A DNA stretch of 64,000 nucleotides from Sphingomonas tagetis (GCF_024211275.1 NZ_JAMLDX010000004.1:248001-312000), one strand, 5' to 3'. Counted from the stretch's first letter, positions 25,252 through 34,149 are shown. Made by a program: numbers and translations. The notes: a model not told the origin generated them from the sequence alone.

Positions 25252-26058
25252 ATGGCAGTGCAACAAGATGACGAGTTCATCGTTGAGATCGCCGAAGGGC
25301 TCGCACGGGTCATATTCAATCGGCCAACGAGGTTGAACGCGCTGACGGCGCGCAACATCGAACAGCTTAAAGCGACGTTTCGCGCACTGGCGAGGGACAG
25401 GTCGGTCCGGGCCGTGATGCTGACCGGCGTCGGACGTGCATTTTGCGTCGGCGCGGATTTGACCGACCCGTCATTTCAGGTCGAGCCTGGCGCCAGCGAT
25501 GCGGCAGGCGATCACGCGCACGGTCATCTCAACCTGATGATTCGCGCGATCAAGGAGCATCCGAAGCCGGTCGTGGCCGCAGTCAACGGCCTGGCGGTCG
25601 GCGGTGGGATGAGCATCGCGCTCGCCGCCGATATCGTCGTCGCCGCGCGTTCCGCGACGTTCTCGCAGGTGTTTACCCCCAAGGTCGCGATCGTGCCCGA
25701 TGCCGGCAGCACCTGGACGCTGCCACGGGCCATCGGCGCGGCGCGGGCCGCCGGCATGATGTTCCTGGGCGAACCGGTGACTGCCGAGCGCGCCTGCGAT
25801 TGGGGCATGATCTGGAATTGCGTCGCTGACGACGCGCTGGCGACCGAGGCGGAGCGCATCGCGCAGGTATTGGCGAGGGGACCGACGGCGTCCTTCGGCT
25901 TGCTGAAGCGGGCGTTGCAGGAATCGAGCGTCAACACCCTGCCGGCGCAACTCGACCTCGAGGCCGAACTCAACCGCATCGCCTTTGCGAGCCACGATGC
26001 AGCCGAAGCGGTTCGCGCCTTCACCGCAAAGCGGGCGCCTCAATTCAAGGGAGAATGA
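25252..26058 (+). CDS. Enoyl-CoA hydratase/isomerase family protein (PaaG-like active site)
   Basis: The 268-residue crotonase-fold protein has LARVIFNRPTRLNALTARN, the oxyanion segment GVGRAFCVGADL and NGLAVGGGMSIALAADIVVA. The catalytic loop reads KVAIVPDAGSTWTLPR. The VPDAGSTW variant, with Asp in place of the usual Gly, is characteristic of PaaG-type isomerases rather than of plain hydratases. It could shift a double bond or open an epoxide in a cyclic intermediate. It is divergent from the SDR and shares its palindrome. Confidence 0.87.
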   Translation: MAVQQDDEFIVEIAEGLARVIFNRPTRLNALTARNIEQLKATFRALARDRSVRAVMLTGVGRAFCVGADLTDPSFQVEPGASDAAGDHAHGHLNLMIRAIKEHPKPVVAAVNGLAVGGGMSIALAADIVVAARSATFSQVFTPKVAIVPDAGSTWTLPRAIGAARAAGMMFLGEPVTAERACDWGMIWNCVADDALATEAERIAQVLARGPTASFGLLKRALQESSVNTLPAQLDLEAELNRIAFASHDAAEAVRAFTAKRAPQFKGE

Positions 26059-26059
26059 C

Positions 26060-26770
26060 GTGATCGACGAAACGACCAGCAAGCATTCGTTGAGCGTCAG
26101 CGATGCCGTGGATCGACGCCAATCCACGCGCGGATACCTGGATCGCGAGGTGCCGATCGACGTGCTGCGCGACATCCTCGCGCGCGCCCTGCGCAGCCCC
26201 TCGGGCGGAAACCTTCAGCCCTGGCACGTCTATGCGCTGGCGGGCCAGCCTTTGGCGGATCTCGTCGACGACGTGATGGCGAAGCTGCCCACGGCCGGCT
26301 TTGGCGGCGATGGTGATTTCGAATATGCCGTCTATCCGGCCAGCCTCGGCGATCCCTATCTCAATCGCCGCTTCCGCGCCGGTGAAGACTTGTACAAGGC
26401 ACTGTCGATCCCGCGCGAGGACAAGGCGCGTCGCAGGCAGCAGTTCGTGGAGAACTTCCGCTTCTTCGGCGCGCGCGTCGGGCTGTTCTTCTATATCGAT
26501 CGGAACATGGGAGCGCCTCAATGGTCCGATCTCGGGATGCTGATGCAGACCGTGATGCTGCTTGCGACGGAACGGGGCCTTGCCACTTGTGCGCAGGAAG
26601 CCTGGTCGATCTGGCACAAGACGGTCCGCGCTCATGTCGGGGCACCGCCGCAGCTGATGCTGTTCAGCGGCATGGCATTGGGTTACCCCGACCCCGAGCA
26701 TCCCACGGCATCGGTCAGGACCGATCGTGCCGCTTTGGACGAAATGGTGTCGTTCCGGGGCTGGGCGTGA
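26060..26770 (+). CDS. Nitroreductase-family FMN oxidoreductase
   Basis: The product is 236 residues if translation starts at GTG 26060, two bases after the hydratase stop and with AAGGGAGA upstream. The FMN-binding motif RRQSTRGYLDREV and SPSGGNLQPWHVYAL near the N-terminus, with LATCAQEAWSIW later, define the nitroreductase superfamily. Members reduce nitro groups, quinones or activated double bonds. Here it may reduce an unsaturated or quinoid intermediate. It is translationally close to the enoyl-CoA hydratase gene. Confidence 0.87.
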   Translation: MIDETTSKHSLSVSDAVDRRQSTRGYLDREVPIDVLRDILARALRSPSGGNLQPWHVYALAGQPLADLVDDVMAKLPTAGFGGDGDFEYAVYPASLGDPYLNRRFRAGEDLYKALSIPREDKARRRQQFVENFRFFGARVGLFFYIDRNMGAPQWSDLGMLMQTVMLLATERGLATCAQEAWSIWHKTVRAHVGAPPQLMLFSGMALGYPDPEHPTASVRTDRAALDEMVSFRGWA

Positions 26771-26801
26771 CAGGCAAGGCGCTCGGTATCGCAAGCCTGC
26801 T

Positions 26802-27485
26802 TCAGCGGTGGGCAGAAGCACCGTTATAGACGATCTCCGTGTCGGTGACGCTGCCGTCGTGGAGCTTCACGAACTCGGCTGCGATGATGTCGGGATCGAA
26901 GTCGGTGCCCCGGCCCGTCGGACCGTTGACCGTGAGCAGGCCGACCTTGACGCCGGTTCCCGCGAGGTCCTCCGCCAGCGTCAGTGCGATCGATCGCATG
27001 GCGGATTTGCCTGCGCTAAGCGTGCCGAAGACCTGACCCATTGGCGTCAGCGCCATGCCGTTGCCGGTAAAGAGCAGCGACCCGGTGCCAGCGGCGATGA
27101 GAGCGGGCGCCATGCGGTAGACCAGATGCTGCGCCGCGGCGGCATTCACCAGGAGGTTCGGGGTAAATCCAGCGGGATCGACCTGGTGGGTCGGGCCGAC
27201 CGGCTGGGAGGTGAAGGCGTTGAACAACACCACGCTCGGATCGCCGCCCGCCCACGCGCGGATATCGGCGACCGCGGCGTCGATCGACGCGCCGTCGGCA
27301 CCATCGGCCAGGAACCCCTTCGCCGTCGCGCCGCTTGCTTCGAGATCGGCGACGAGACGCGCGAGCTTCGATCCGGTCCGCGCGACCAGCGCGAGCTTAT
27401 ACCTGAGCGCCGCGAATTCGCGGGCCGCCGCGATGCCGATGCCGGGACCGGCACCGAAGATGACGGCCGTCTTGCTGAGCGCCAT
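26802..27485 (-). CDS. Atypical SDR-family protein lacking the catalytic Tyr
   Basis: The 227-residue Rossmann protein begins KTAVIFGAGPGIGIAAAREF. The usual active-site YxxxK is replaced by FGTLSAGKSAMRS, in which Leu stands at the Tyr position while the Lys remains. Ser/Thr partners upstream (LLFTGNGMAL) are also unusual. It may be a non-redox or regulatory member, or use a different general acid. It is convergent with the nitroreductase, whose stop lies 31 bases from its own. Confidence 0.8.
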   Translation of the reverse strand: MALSKTAVIFGAGPGIGIAAAREFAALRYKLALVARTGSKLARLVADLEASGATAKGFLADGADGASIDAAVADIRAWAGGDPSVVLFNAFTSQPVGPTHQVDPAGFTPNLLVNAAAAQHLVYRMAPALIAAGTGSLLFTGNGMALTPMGQVFGTLSAGKSAMRSIALTLAEDLAGTGVKVGLLTVNGPTGRGTDFDPDIIAAEFVKLHDGSVTDTEIVYNGASAHR

Positions 27486-27547
27486 GATTATTCCCCATGA
27501 TAGTGAGACGTGCCGCCCTGCAAATGATGCGATGGGCGGCGAAACGC

Positions 27548-27580
27548 ATCCCCTGCCGGCGATTGCCGCCGGCAGGGGAT
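27548..27580. terminator. 13-bp perfect hairpin between aldehyde dehydrogenase and SDR genes
   Basis: Arms ATCCCCTGCCGGC and GCCGGCAGGGGAT flank a 7-base loop, 22 bases past the aldehyde dehydrogenase stop on the minus strand. No T-run follows, so classical Rho-independent termination is uncertain. Confidence 0.5.
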
Positions 27581-27602
27581 GAAGTTCATACTTGGCCCGG
27601 CG

Positions 27603-28949
27603 TCAGGACGCGGCTTTCTTGGCGAATGCGACCGCGCGCGCGTGCGACAATTCGCGGAAGCCGAAGATGCCGTGATAGGCGCCCATGCCGCTGTCGCCGA
27701 CACCGCCGAACGGCAGCGACTGTTCCAGGAAATGGTCGGCCCAGCCGTTCACCGTCGTGCCGCCCGCCGTGGTATTCTCGACAATGCGGGTCACGAACGC
27801 GTCGTCGTCCGAGTAGATGTAGAGCGAAAGCGGCTTCGTCCGCGCCCGGATGAACGCGATTGCTTCGTCCGGATCGTCATAGCCGACGACCGGCAGGACC
27901 GGGCCGAAGATCTCATTCTCCAGAACTGCCGAACCGGCGGGCACATTCACCAGGACCGTGGGTTCGATCAGCAGCTTCTCGCGATCCGTGCCGCCGCCGA
28001 ACGCGATCCTGGCACCTCGCTCTACCGCATCCTTGATATACCCTTCGATCCGGTCGAATCCGCGAGCGTTCACGATATGCGTATTGCGCTCAGGCAGGTA
28101 TTTTCCATCTGGGTAGAACATGCCCTGGATCGCCGCCTTGAACTTCTCGACGAAGGCGTCGATGCGATCGTTCGGCACGAGCAGATAATCCGGGCTGATG
28201 CAGACCTGCCCATCGTTGAAATATTTGCCGTACAGCAGCGACGGCATCGCTGCGTCGAGGTCATAGGCATCGTCGATGATCAGCGGCGATTTGCCGCCCA
28301 GCTCGAGCGTGACGGACGCCAGATGCTTTGCGACGGCGGTCATCACGGTGCGGCCGACGGCAGGGCTTCCGGTGAAGAAGATGTGATCCACCGGCAGTTC
28401 GAGCAGCGCGTTCGACACGGTCGGATCGCCTTCGAACACCGCCACCTCGCGCTCTTCGAAGGTTTCGCGAAGGATCTTGGCGGTCAGCGCGGACACCGCC
28501 GGGGTGACCTCGTTCGGTTTGACGATCGCGGTGTTGCCGGCCGAGATGATCGCCACCAGCGGCTCGAACAGCAAAGTGACCGGAAAATTCCAGGCGCCGA
28601 ACAGCAGGACGACGCCACGCGATTCATAGCGGATATAGGCCGACCCGGCGACGGACAGGTCCTCGACCGTGGTCGGTGCCATCCATGCTTCGAGATTGGC
28701 GATCGTATGATCGATGTAAAGGAGCACGCCCTCGGTTTCGACATACCCACCGGTCGCCACCGGGCGCCCCAGATCCTGGTTCAGTGCCTGCGCCAGGTCT
28801 TCGCGATGTGCGACAAGCGATGCGCGCAGCCGCTGGAGCCGCACGATCCGCTCCGCAGCGCTCGACTTGCGCAAGTCCCAGCTATGCGCCTTCTGGGCGG
28901 CAAATGCGCGATTGAAGCCTGCGACATCAATCCGTTCCGATTGTTCCAT
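27603..28949 (-). CDS. Aldehyde dehydrogenase, coniferyl-aldehyde/class 3 type
   Basis: The roughly 448-residue enzyme has LELGGKSPLIIDDAYDLD with the catalytic-Cys segment GQVCISPDYLLVP, and the class-3-like C-terminal SGMGAYHGIFGFRELSHARAV. It oxidises an aldehyde to the acid with NAD(P)+. The ATG at 28949 begins EQSERIDVAGFNRAF; the 38 extra residues of the longer frame are Arg-rich and unlikely. Its promoter region contains GTATAC-type elements also found before mdaB, so both may answer to the HxlR regulator. Confidence 0.88.
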   Translation of the reverse strand: MEQSERIDVAGFNRAFAAQKAHSWDLRKSSAAERIVRLQRLRASLVAHREDLAQALNQDLGRPVATGGYVETEGVLLYIDHTIANLEAWMAPTTVEDLSVAGSAYIRYESRGVVLLFGAWNFPVTLLFEPLVAIISAGNTAIVKPNEVTPAVSALTAKILRETFEEREVAVFEGDPTVSNALLELPVDHIFFTGSPAVGRTVMTAVAKHLASVTLELGGKSPLIIDDAYDLDAAMPSLLYGKYFNDGQVCISPDYLLVPNDRIDAFVEKFKAAIQGMFYPDGKYLPERNTHIVNARGFDRIEGYIKDAVERGARIAFGGGTDREKLLIEPTVLVNVPAGSAVLENEIFGPVLPVVGYDDPDEAIAFIRARTKPLSLYIYSDDDAFVTRIVENTTAGGTTVNGWADHFLEQSLPFGGVGDSGMGAYHGIFGFRELSHARAVAFAKKAAS

Positions 28950-29319
28950 TTCAAATTCCCGTCTCTCATTTGGCGTTGATGAGTCTGCCCGCTGGATCCG
29001 GCTGAACCGGAACCGCAGCGGACCGCGGCGGGAGTTAGGTATAGATCGGAAACCTGGCGTCAATCAGGCACCAAAAATCCATCTGGTAGGGTTCAGTATA
29101 CTTGCGCCATTCTGAAGTGTTCTCCCTCATCCGTCAGAGTATTCCGACACAGAATATCTCTCAAAAAGTTCTCCATCCGATAATTCAGGTATATCGAAGT
29201 ATACCTGAGCGATTTGCGGTGCCTGATTTACTTATTCCACGTCCGGCATATCTCTGCGCCCATTGCGCGGTCTAGCAAAGGCCATTCAATTGCAAGCGGC
29301 ACGACATCCGGAGTATCGA
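28950..29319. promoter_or_regulatory. Divergent intergenic region between aldehyde dehydrogenase and mdaB
   Basis: This 370-base stretch has no gene. It contains AGTATACT at 29095-29102, a related AGGTATA element near 29036, and the long palindrome at 29185-29208. A lone TGGCGTCA at 29055-29062 lacks the outer arms of the 22-bp palindrome. Confidence 0.55.
29185..29208. promoter_or_regulatory. Palindrome TCAGGTATA-N6-TATACCTGA, candidate HxlR operator
   Basis: Nine-base arms match perfectly across a 6-base spacer, 112 bases upstream of mdaB. GTATAC-type dyads are typical of HxlR-family operators, and an HxlR gene follows mdaB. Confidence 0.6.
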
Positions 29320-29901
29320 ATGAGCAAGATTCTTATCATCAATGGTCACTCGCAGCGTTCCGGATCGCCCGGCAGGCTGAGCGCGACCTTTGTGGCGCGG
29401 GCGGACGCGTTCTTCGAGGGCAAGGGCTTCGAGATCAACAGGACGCATATCGACGATGACTACAGCGTCGAAGACGAGGTCGAAAAACTGAAATGGGCCG
29501 ATACGGTATTTCTTCAGTTTCCGATCAACTGGCTTGCCACGCCATGGGCGCTCAAGAAATATATCGACGAAGTCTGGATGCTGGGCCTCCAAGGGCATCT
29601 GTCCAACGGCGACGGCCGTGTTCCGGAGGCGCCTACAAGGAATTACGGTCTGGGCGGCAAGCTCGACAGCACCTATATGCTGTCGATCACCGGGAATGCG
29701 CCGCGAGAGGCGTTCAGCAATCCTGAAGAGAAGTTTTTCGACGGGTTGAGCGAGGACGACCTGTTTCGCTGGCTGCACCTGAACTTCAAATGGAACGGCC
29801 AGACGCAGCTGCCAACGTTCGTTGCCTATGACGTGATGAAGAACCCGCAGATCGAGCGCGACTTTGCGCGTTTCGATGCGCACCTGCACGAGAACTTCTG
29901 A
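29320..29901 (+). CDS. mdaB: NAD(P)H:quinone reductase, MdaB-like flavodoxin fold
   Basis: The 193-residue protein begins SKILIINGHSQRSGSPGRLS (FAD-binding loop). It carries VFLQFPINWLATPWALKKYI and YGLGGKLDSTYMLSITGNA, matching MdaB/KefF-type quinone reductases. These make two-electron reductions of quinones to hydroquinones, which protects against redox cycling and feeds ring cleavage. The ATG at 29320 was chosen because the family starts there. The adjacent HxlR gene suggests quinone-responsive control. Confidence 0.88.
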   Translation: MSKILIINGHSQRSGSPGRLSATFVARADAFFEGKGFEINRTHIDDDYSVEDEVEKLKWADTVFLQFPINWLATPWALKKYIDEVWMLGLQGHLSNGDGRVPEAPTRNYGLGGKLDSTYMLSITGNAPREAFSNPEEKFFDGLSEDDLFRWLHLNFKWNGQTQLPTFVAYDVMKNPQIERDFARFDAHLHENF

Positions 29902-30017
29902 CATATTGGCACCCGCACAGGCGCGCCGAATTGCGTCTGCGCGCGTCGTGGTATATGTTGGCAACCAGGTAGCGATCCGGGTGGCGCCGTCGCCCTGGGA
30001 TGTCGGAGGATAGCGCT

Positions 30018-30425
30018 GTGGTCGAAATCGAACCCCAATGTTTCTCGTCGAAATGCCCTAGCCGGGCGCTGTTCGACCAGATCGCCGATAAGTGGTCGAT
30101 GATGGTGATCACCGTGCTGGACGATGGTCCGCTTCGCTTCAACGCGATCCGCCGTCGCCTGGAGGGGGTGACGCAGAAGGCGCTGACGCAGTGCCTGCGC
30201 CGACTCGAGCGAAACGGACTCGTCTCTCGGGAAATCATCTCGTTATCGCCGGTGGCGGTGCAATATCAGATCACGCCGCTTGGCCGCACGCTGCAGCAAC
30301 CGCTTCGTCAGTTGCACGAGTGGACGATCAGCGCATTGCCCGAGGTCGATGCCGCCCGGCAGGATTTCGATCGCCACAAGGACGGGGGCGCCCTCGATAC
30401 CGCCCTGCTGCGGCAGGCTGCGTAG
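30018..30425 (+). CDS. HxlR-family transcriptional regulator
   Basis: The roughly 135-residue winged-helix protein has the family hallmarks CPSRALFDQIADKWSMMVI, LRFNAIRRRLEGVTQKALTQ and LRRLERNGLVSREI. A Cys before the helix (KCPS) is the residue that senses quinones or thiol stress in relatives such as YodB. I prefer GTG 30018 because CGGAGGA lies 7 bases before it; an ATG at 30000 has no such site. Likely targets are mdaB and possibly the aldehyde dehydrogenase. Confidence 0.87.
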   Translation: MVEIEPQCFSSKCPSRALFDQIADKWSMMVITVLDDGPLRFNAIRRRLEGVTQKALTQCLRRLERNGLVSREIISLSPVAVQYQITPLGRTLQQPLRQLHEWTISALPEVDAARQDFDRHKDGGALDTALLRQAA

Positions 30426-30520
30426 CGGCCTCCGCGGGATCTGGACCGTGAGTTGCCAGCCCCCGCAGCGCAGCGCGTCGCACCGAAACGATCGTAGAAC
30501 CTACGCTCGAATGATCAACG

Positions 30521-30976
30521 TTACTTGTCCGGCAATTTCGGCAAAGCATCGACGGCGAGTTGCCTGAGCGTCTGCTCCAGCCTGGCTGCGATGTCCGTGC
30601 CCAGCGCGGTCCGGAGTTCCTGATCGAAGCGGTCCGCCTCCGCGGAAAGCGACACGAACAGTGACCGGCCGGCATCGGTGAGCTGCAGCAGTTCTGTTCG
30701 GCGATCGACCGTCGATGGGACGCGGAGCACCAGGCCTTCCGCTTCAAGCGCCGCGACCGCGCGGCTGACCTTGGTCTTTTCGGTATGCGACGATCGCGAA
30801 ATCGCAGCGGCCGTCATGTCGCCCAACGTGCCGAGGTGTGAGATGACCCGCCACCTGGTCCGCGTCAGGCCGTAGGTATCCCGATACACCTGCTCGAATT
30901 TGCTGCCCGTCCGCTCCGCTGCCTGGTTCAGCAGATAGGGCAGGAAATGGTCGAGCCGAAACGCGCGTTGGGTCAT
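30521..30976 (-). CDS. MarR-family regulator, probable repressor of hmgA
   Basis: The 151-residue winged-helix protein has LTRTRWRVISHLGTLGDMTA, then ISRSSHTEKTKVSRAVAALE (recognition helix) and a wing with VPSTVDRRTELLQLTDAGR. The ATG at 30976 begins TQRAFRLDHFLPYLLNQ. It is divergent from hmgA, and the 74-base gap holds three palindromes built on TGCATATGCA-like halves. It likely represses hmgA and itself until homogentisate or a related acid binds. Confidence 0.88.
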   Translation of the reverse strand: MTQRAFRLDHFLPYLLNQAAERTGSKFEQVYRDTYGLTRTRWRVISHLGTLGDMTAAAISRSSHTEKTKVSRAVAALEAEGLVLRVPSTVDRRTELLQLTDAGRSLFVSLSAEADRFDQELRTALGTDIAARLEQTLRQLAVDALPKLPDK

Positions 30977-30980
30977 GCGG

Positions 30981-30993
30981 GTGCATATTGCAC
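30981..30993. promoter_or_regulatory. Palindrome GTGCATATTGCAC (MarR site 1)
   Basis: A 13-bp dyad with perfect 5-base arms, 5 bases upstream of the marR start codon; it shares TGCA halves with the next two sites. Confidence 0.6.
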
Positions 30994-30996
30994 ATC

Positions 30997-31010
30997 GATG
31001 CATATGCATC
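30997..31010. promoter_or_regulatory. Palindrome GATGCATATGCATC (MarR site 2)
   Basis: A 14-bp perfect palindrome in the marR-hmgA gap. Confidence 0.65.
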
Positions 31011-31027
31011 TATTCGAGAATTGAAAT

Positions 31028-31041
31028 GTTGCATATGCAAC
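31028..31041. promoter_or_regulatory. Palindrome GTTGCATATGCAAC (MarR site 3)
   Basis: A 14-bp perfect palindrome ending 10 bases before the hmgA start codon, so binding would also cover the hmgA ribosome-binding region. Confidence 0.65.
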
Positions 31042-31050
31042 GGATAACCG

Positions 31051-32385
31051 ATGGAGCAGGGCGTGACCGATCAGGCGGATCAGCTGAAATACATGTCGGG
31101 CTTCGGCAACGACTTCGAGACCGAGGCGCTGCCCGGCGCGCTGCCGCAGGGTCAGAATTCGCCGCAGCGCTGCCCCTATGGCCTCTATGCCGAGCAGCTG
31201 TCCGGCACCGCCTTCACCGCGCCGCGCGGGCGCAACGAGCGCAGCTGGTGCTACCGCATCCGGCCGAGCGTGCGCCATGTCGGGCGGTTCGAGCCGATCG
31301 ACGTGCCGCATTGGAAGTCGGCGCCGCACGTCATCCCGGGCGTCACGAGCCTTGGTCAATATCGCTGGAACCCCGTGCCGCATGGGGAGGGGGAGACCGA
31401 CTGGATCAGCGGCATGCGCACCGTCACCACGGCGGGCGATGTCAACACGCAAAACGGCATGGCGAGCCACATCTATCTCGTCACGCAATCGATGGTGGAC
31501 AGCTATTTCTACTCGGCCGACGGCGAACTGCTGGTCGTGCCGCAGGAAGGCGCCTTGCGCTTCTGCACCGAACTCGGCGTGCTCGAGGTCGGCCCGGGTG
31601 AGATCGCCATGCTACCGCGTGGCCTGGTCTACCGCGTCGAGGTGGTCGACGGGCCGTGCCGCGGTTTCGTCTGCGAGAATTACGGGCAGCAGTTCGATTT
31701 GCCCGATCGCGGTCCGATCGGCGCCAATTGCCTGGCCAATCCGCGTGATTTCAAGACGCCGGTCGCCGCGTTCGAGGATCACGATGCTTTGTCCACCGTC
31801 ACGCTCAAATGGTGCGGACAGTTCCACCGCAGCAGCATCCCGCACAGCCCGCTCGACGTGGTCGCGTGGCACGGCAATTACGCGCCTTACAAATACGACC
31901 TTTCGACGTTCAGTCCGGTCGGTGCTATCCTGTTCGACCATCCCGACCCATCGATCTTCACGGTACTGACGGCGCGGTCGGAAGTCGCAGGGACGGCGAA
32001 CATCGACCTTGTGCTGTTTCGCGAACGCTGGCTCGTCGCCGAGCACAGCTTTCGTCCGCCCTGGTATCACAAGAACGTCATGTCCGAGCTGATGGGCAAC
32101 ATCTATGGCGAATACGACGCCAAGCCCGATGGCTTCGCGCCAGGCGCGATGAGCCTGCACAATTGCATGCTGCCGCATGGACCAGACCAGGGCGCGTTCG
32201 AAAAGGCGACCACCGGAGAACTGAAGCCGCACAAGCTCGCCAACACGATGAGTTTCATGTTCGAAACGCGCTTTCCTCAACATCTGACGGAATGGGCCGC
32301 GGACGAAGCACCGATGCAGGCAGACTATGCGGATTGCTGGAACGGCCTCGATAAGAAATTCGACGGCACGATCAGGCCCGCCTGA
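31051..32385 (+). CDS. hmgA: Homogentisate 1,2-dioxygenase
   Basis: The 444-residue protein is of standard length with family blocks [20 protein letters not shown] near the N-terminus, [38 protein letters not shown] sequence, and the iron-ligand region [19 protein letters not shown] followed by [11 protein letters not shown]. It cleaves the ring of homogentisate to maleylacetoacetate with Fe(II) and O2. Its downstream enzymes, maiA and fahA, lie 28 kb away at 2-4 kb. A MarR gene and three palindromes are directly upstream. Confidence 0.95.
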   Translation: MEQGVTDQADQLKYMSGFGNDFETEALPGALPQGQNSPQRCPYGLYAEQLSGTAFTAPRGRNERSWCYRIRPSVRHVGRFEPIDVPHWKSAPHVIPGVTSLGQYRWNPVPHGEGETDWISGMRTVTTAGDVNTQNGMASHIYLVTQSMVDSYFYSADGELLVVPQEGALRFCTELGVLEVGPGEIAMLPRGLVYRVEVVDGPCRGFVCENYGQQFDLPDRGPIGANCLANPRDFKTPVAAFEDHDALSTVTLKWCGQFHRSSIPHSPLDVVAWHGNYAPYKYDLSTFSPVGAILFDHPDPSIFTVLTARSEVAGTANIDLVLFRERWLVAEHSFRPPWYHKNVMSELMGNIYGEYDAKPDGFAPGAMSLHNCMLPHGPDQGAFEKATTGELKPHKLANTMSFMFETRFPQHLTEWAADEAPMQADYADCWNGLDKKFDGTIRPA

Positions 32386-32544
32386 CCCTTCAGCTCAGAA
32401 ATCACGAGATGGCATCGGCGCTGGTGAAGCGGGCGCCAATTTCTGTAAAGATCGCGATGGTTCTCGATCTTGCGGAGCCTCGGCCAAACTGCGTCGCTCA
32501 GCCCGGTCCCCCATCTTACCGCGCTTTGCTAGGGAGGCAAAATC

Positions 32545-33054
32545 ATGTCGAGCAGACATTCAGTCGAGATTGGCGACTTTCAGCGTACCGTTTGCGCTGC
32601 GCCTCACGCGGTTTACGCGATGTTCTCCCGTGCCGAATATCTCGAGCAGTGGTTCATTCCGCCATCGACACAGCTGATCAAGTCGGTTCTCGATTTCAAG
32701 GTAGGTGGAACGTATCAATATGGAATGGCGTCAGTCGGGCGACCCGAGGTTTGGGGGAGGCTCGATTTTGTTGCCATTGCGGAGCCAAATTCGGTTATTT
32801 TTGTGCAAAGCGTAACGGATTGCAGCGGGCGTATCATCCCCCCTTTGGCAGGATCGGAGTGGCTCCTCAGGATGAAGAGCGACTTTTCAATACGGAGCTG
32901 CAGTGCAGGAGCTGTATTAACCCAAGAAGTATCGGTCGTCGAGTCGCGCGGTCAGGAGCAGGATTTTGTCAAGTTTATGTGGAAGGAATTGTCTGTCGAG
33001 TATGAGGCGGCCTTAGGCAGATTGGCGCATATCTTCGTAGACCGCCGAAGCTGA
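32545..33054 (+). CDS. SRPBCC (AHSA1/START-like) domain protein
   Basis: This 169-residue single-domain protein starts after AGGGAGG. The helix-grip features are an N-terminal strand pair (FQRTVCAAPHAVYAMFSRAE), YLEQWFIPP and FKVGGTYQYGM, then WGRLDFVAIAEPNSVIFVQS. AHSA1-type members bind small hydrophobic ligands or act as chaperone co-factors; the ligand is unknown. Base composition drops after this gene, so it marks the edge of cluster 1. Confidence 0.75.
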   Translation: MSSRHSVEIGDFQRTVCAAPHAVYAMFSRAEYLEQWFIPPSTQLIKSVLDFKVGGTYQYGMASVGRPEVWGRLDFVAIAEPNSVIFVQSVTDCSGRIIPPLAGSEWLLRMKSDFSIRSCSAGAVLTQEVSVVESRGQEQDFVKFMWKELSVEYEAALGRLAHIFVDRRS

Positions 33055-34149
33055 CTTCGCTTTCGCTTTGTCGTTCTCACAAGCCAATTCGCGATAGGTG
33101 ATTAAATCCCCGGTTGGTCGGCTGGCAGATGCCCATCTGCCAGAGGCTATCTGTGTAGCGCGCCTCGACTGCGACGTAGCGGCCGCAAGGGCGGATGATC
33201 GTGGCCCTCCGGACCCGTCGATACGTCTGGCGCAAGTAGAACGAAGAAGAGATCCCGGCGCAGCCCACGTCGCTCCAAAATGCGCACGTCCCTTTGAAGC
33301 GTTGTGCTCGAACCATTCTTTCGCGCCGATTCCGGCCTCCTGGGCATTCAACGCTTCAGTGTCCGTTCGGACCCCACGCGACGGAAGCTTCCGTAGCTCC
33401 AACAGTCCGTGGCGGTTCGCAATGCGTCGGAAGCGATGCAGCGCCTGGATGCGACAGTCCGAAGCGACGGGTTCCCCCGGCAGCCGCCGTGCTTCGAACG
33501 GAGCTTGAATTGCAAGCAACCACGATGCTGTTCCGACGTACGGCGATAACACGCCAAGTCATCGAGTGTGTCGTGCACGCACGGCGGCCGCCCCCGCACG
33601 AAGTGACGAGCGCTGTCTATCGAATGCGGTAAGGCATTAAGGATCGCGGTCACGTACCCGACTTGGCGTTTTGAAGCGATAGGCCCCCGATTACGGAAGC
33701 GGCGTATGTTACAATGGTGGAGAAGCTCGAAGTCTTTTGCGTAGCTGAGGGCGATTTTGCACCCCTTTGCGGTCGTTCTGTATGGAACTACGAGTTCCTA
33801 GCAGCTGCCATTCTTCATTACCTTACGAATCATCACAAATGCGCAGACCTCTAACGCGAGTGCATTGCGGTTCGCTCGAGGTAAATCGATTCTATTGGCA
33901 AGAGGGATACTTGGTCGTCACGCGGGCCGTTCAATCACTGTCGAGATGATTTTCAGCAAACTAAATGCTTCTGAGTAGCGATCGCTTGACGCTGCCGTTT
34001 ACGACAGCCGAAGATAGCTGCGGTCGCTGCGGGTGAAGCAGGAGCAGATCTTAAAACACTGCCACGCGCACTTCGCCACCGACGATCCGACGCATGCCAT
34101 CAATGATGGCGAAAGATTGAGGGAGACCCCAGAAGCCATCTGCCGATCG
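33055..34149. other. Region without a recognisable gene, lower GC in its second half
   Basis: Open frames of up to 180 codons exist on both strands, but none shows a domain or motif I recognise. From about 33650 to 34030 the DNA is visibly less GC-rich than its surroundings. No inverted terminal repeats or transposase motifs were found. It is probably decayed sequence at the junction between two gene clusters. Confidence 0.6.

Noticed and set aside
29055..29062. TGGCGTCA as a fourth copy of the cluster 1 palindrome
   Set aside because: Neither ATGAA nor TTCAT arm is present at the required distance.
32728..32736. ATGGCGTCA inside the SRPBCC gene, resembling the palindrome core
   Set aside because: It is within coding sequence and lacks the outer arms; chance match.
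33013..33552. A 179-codon minus-strand frame as a transposase or integrase relic
   Set aside because: No DDE, HTH or tyrosine-recombinase motif in any of the three frames and no terminal repeats nearby.
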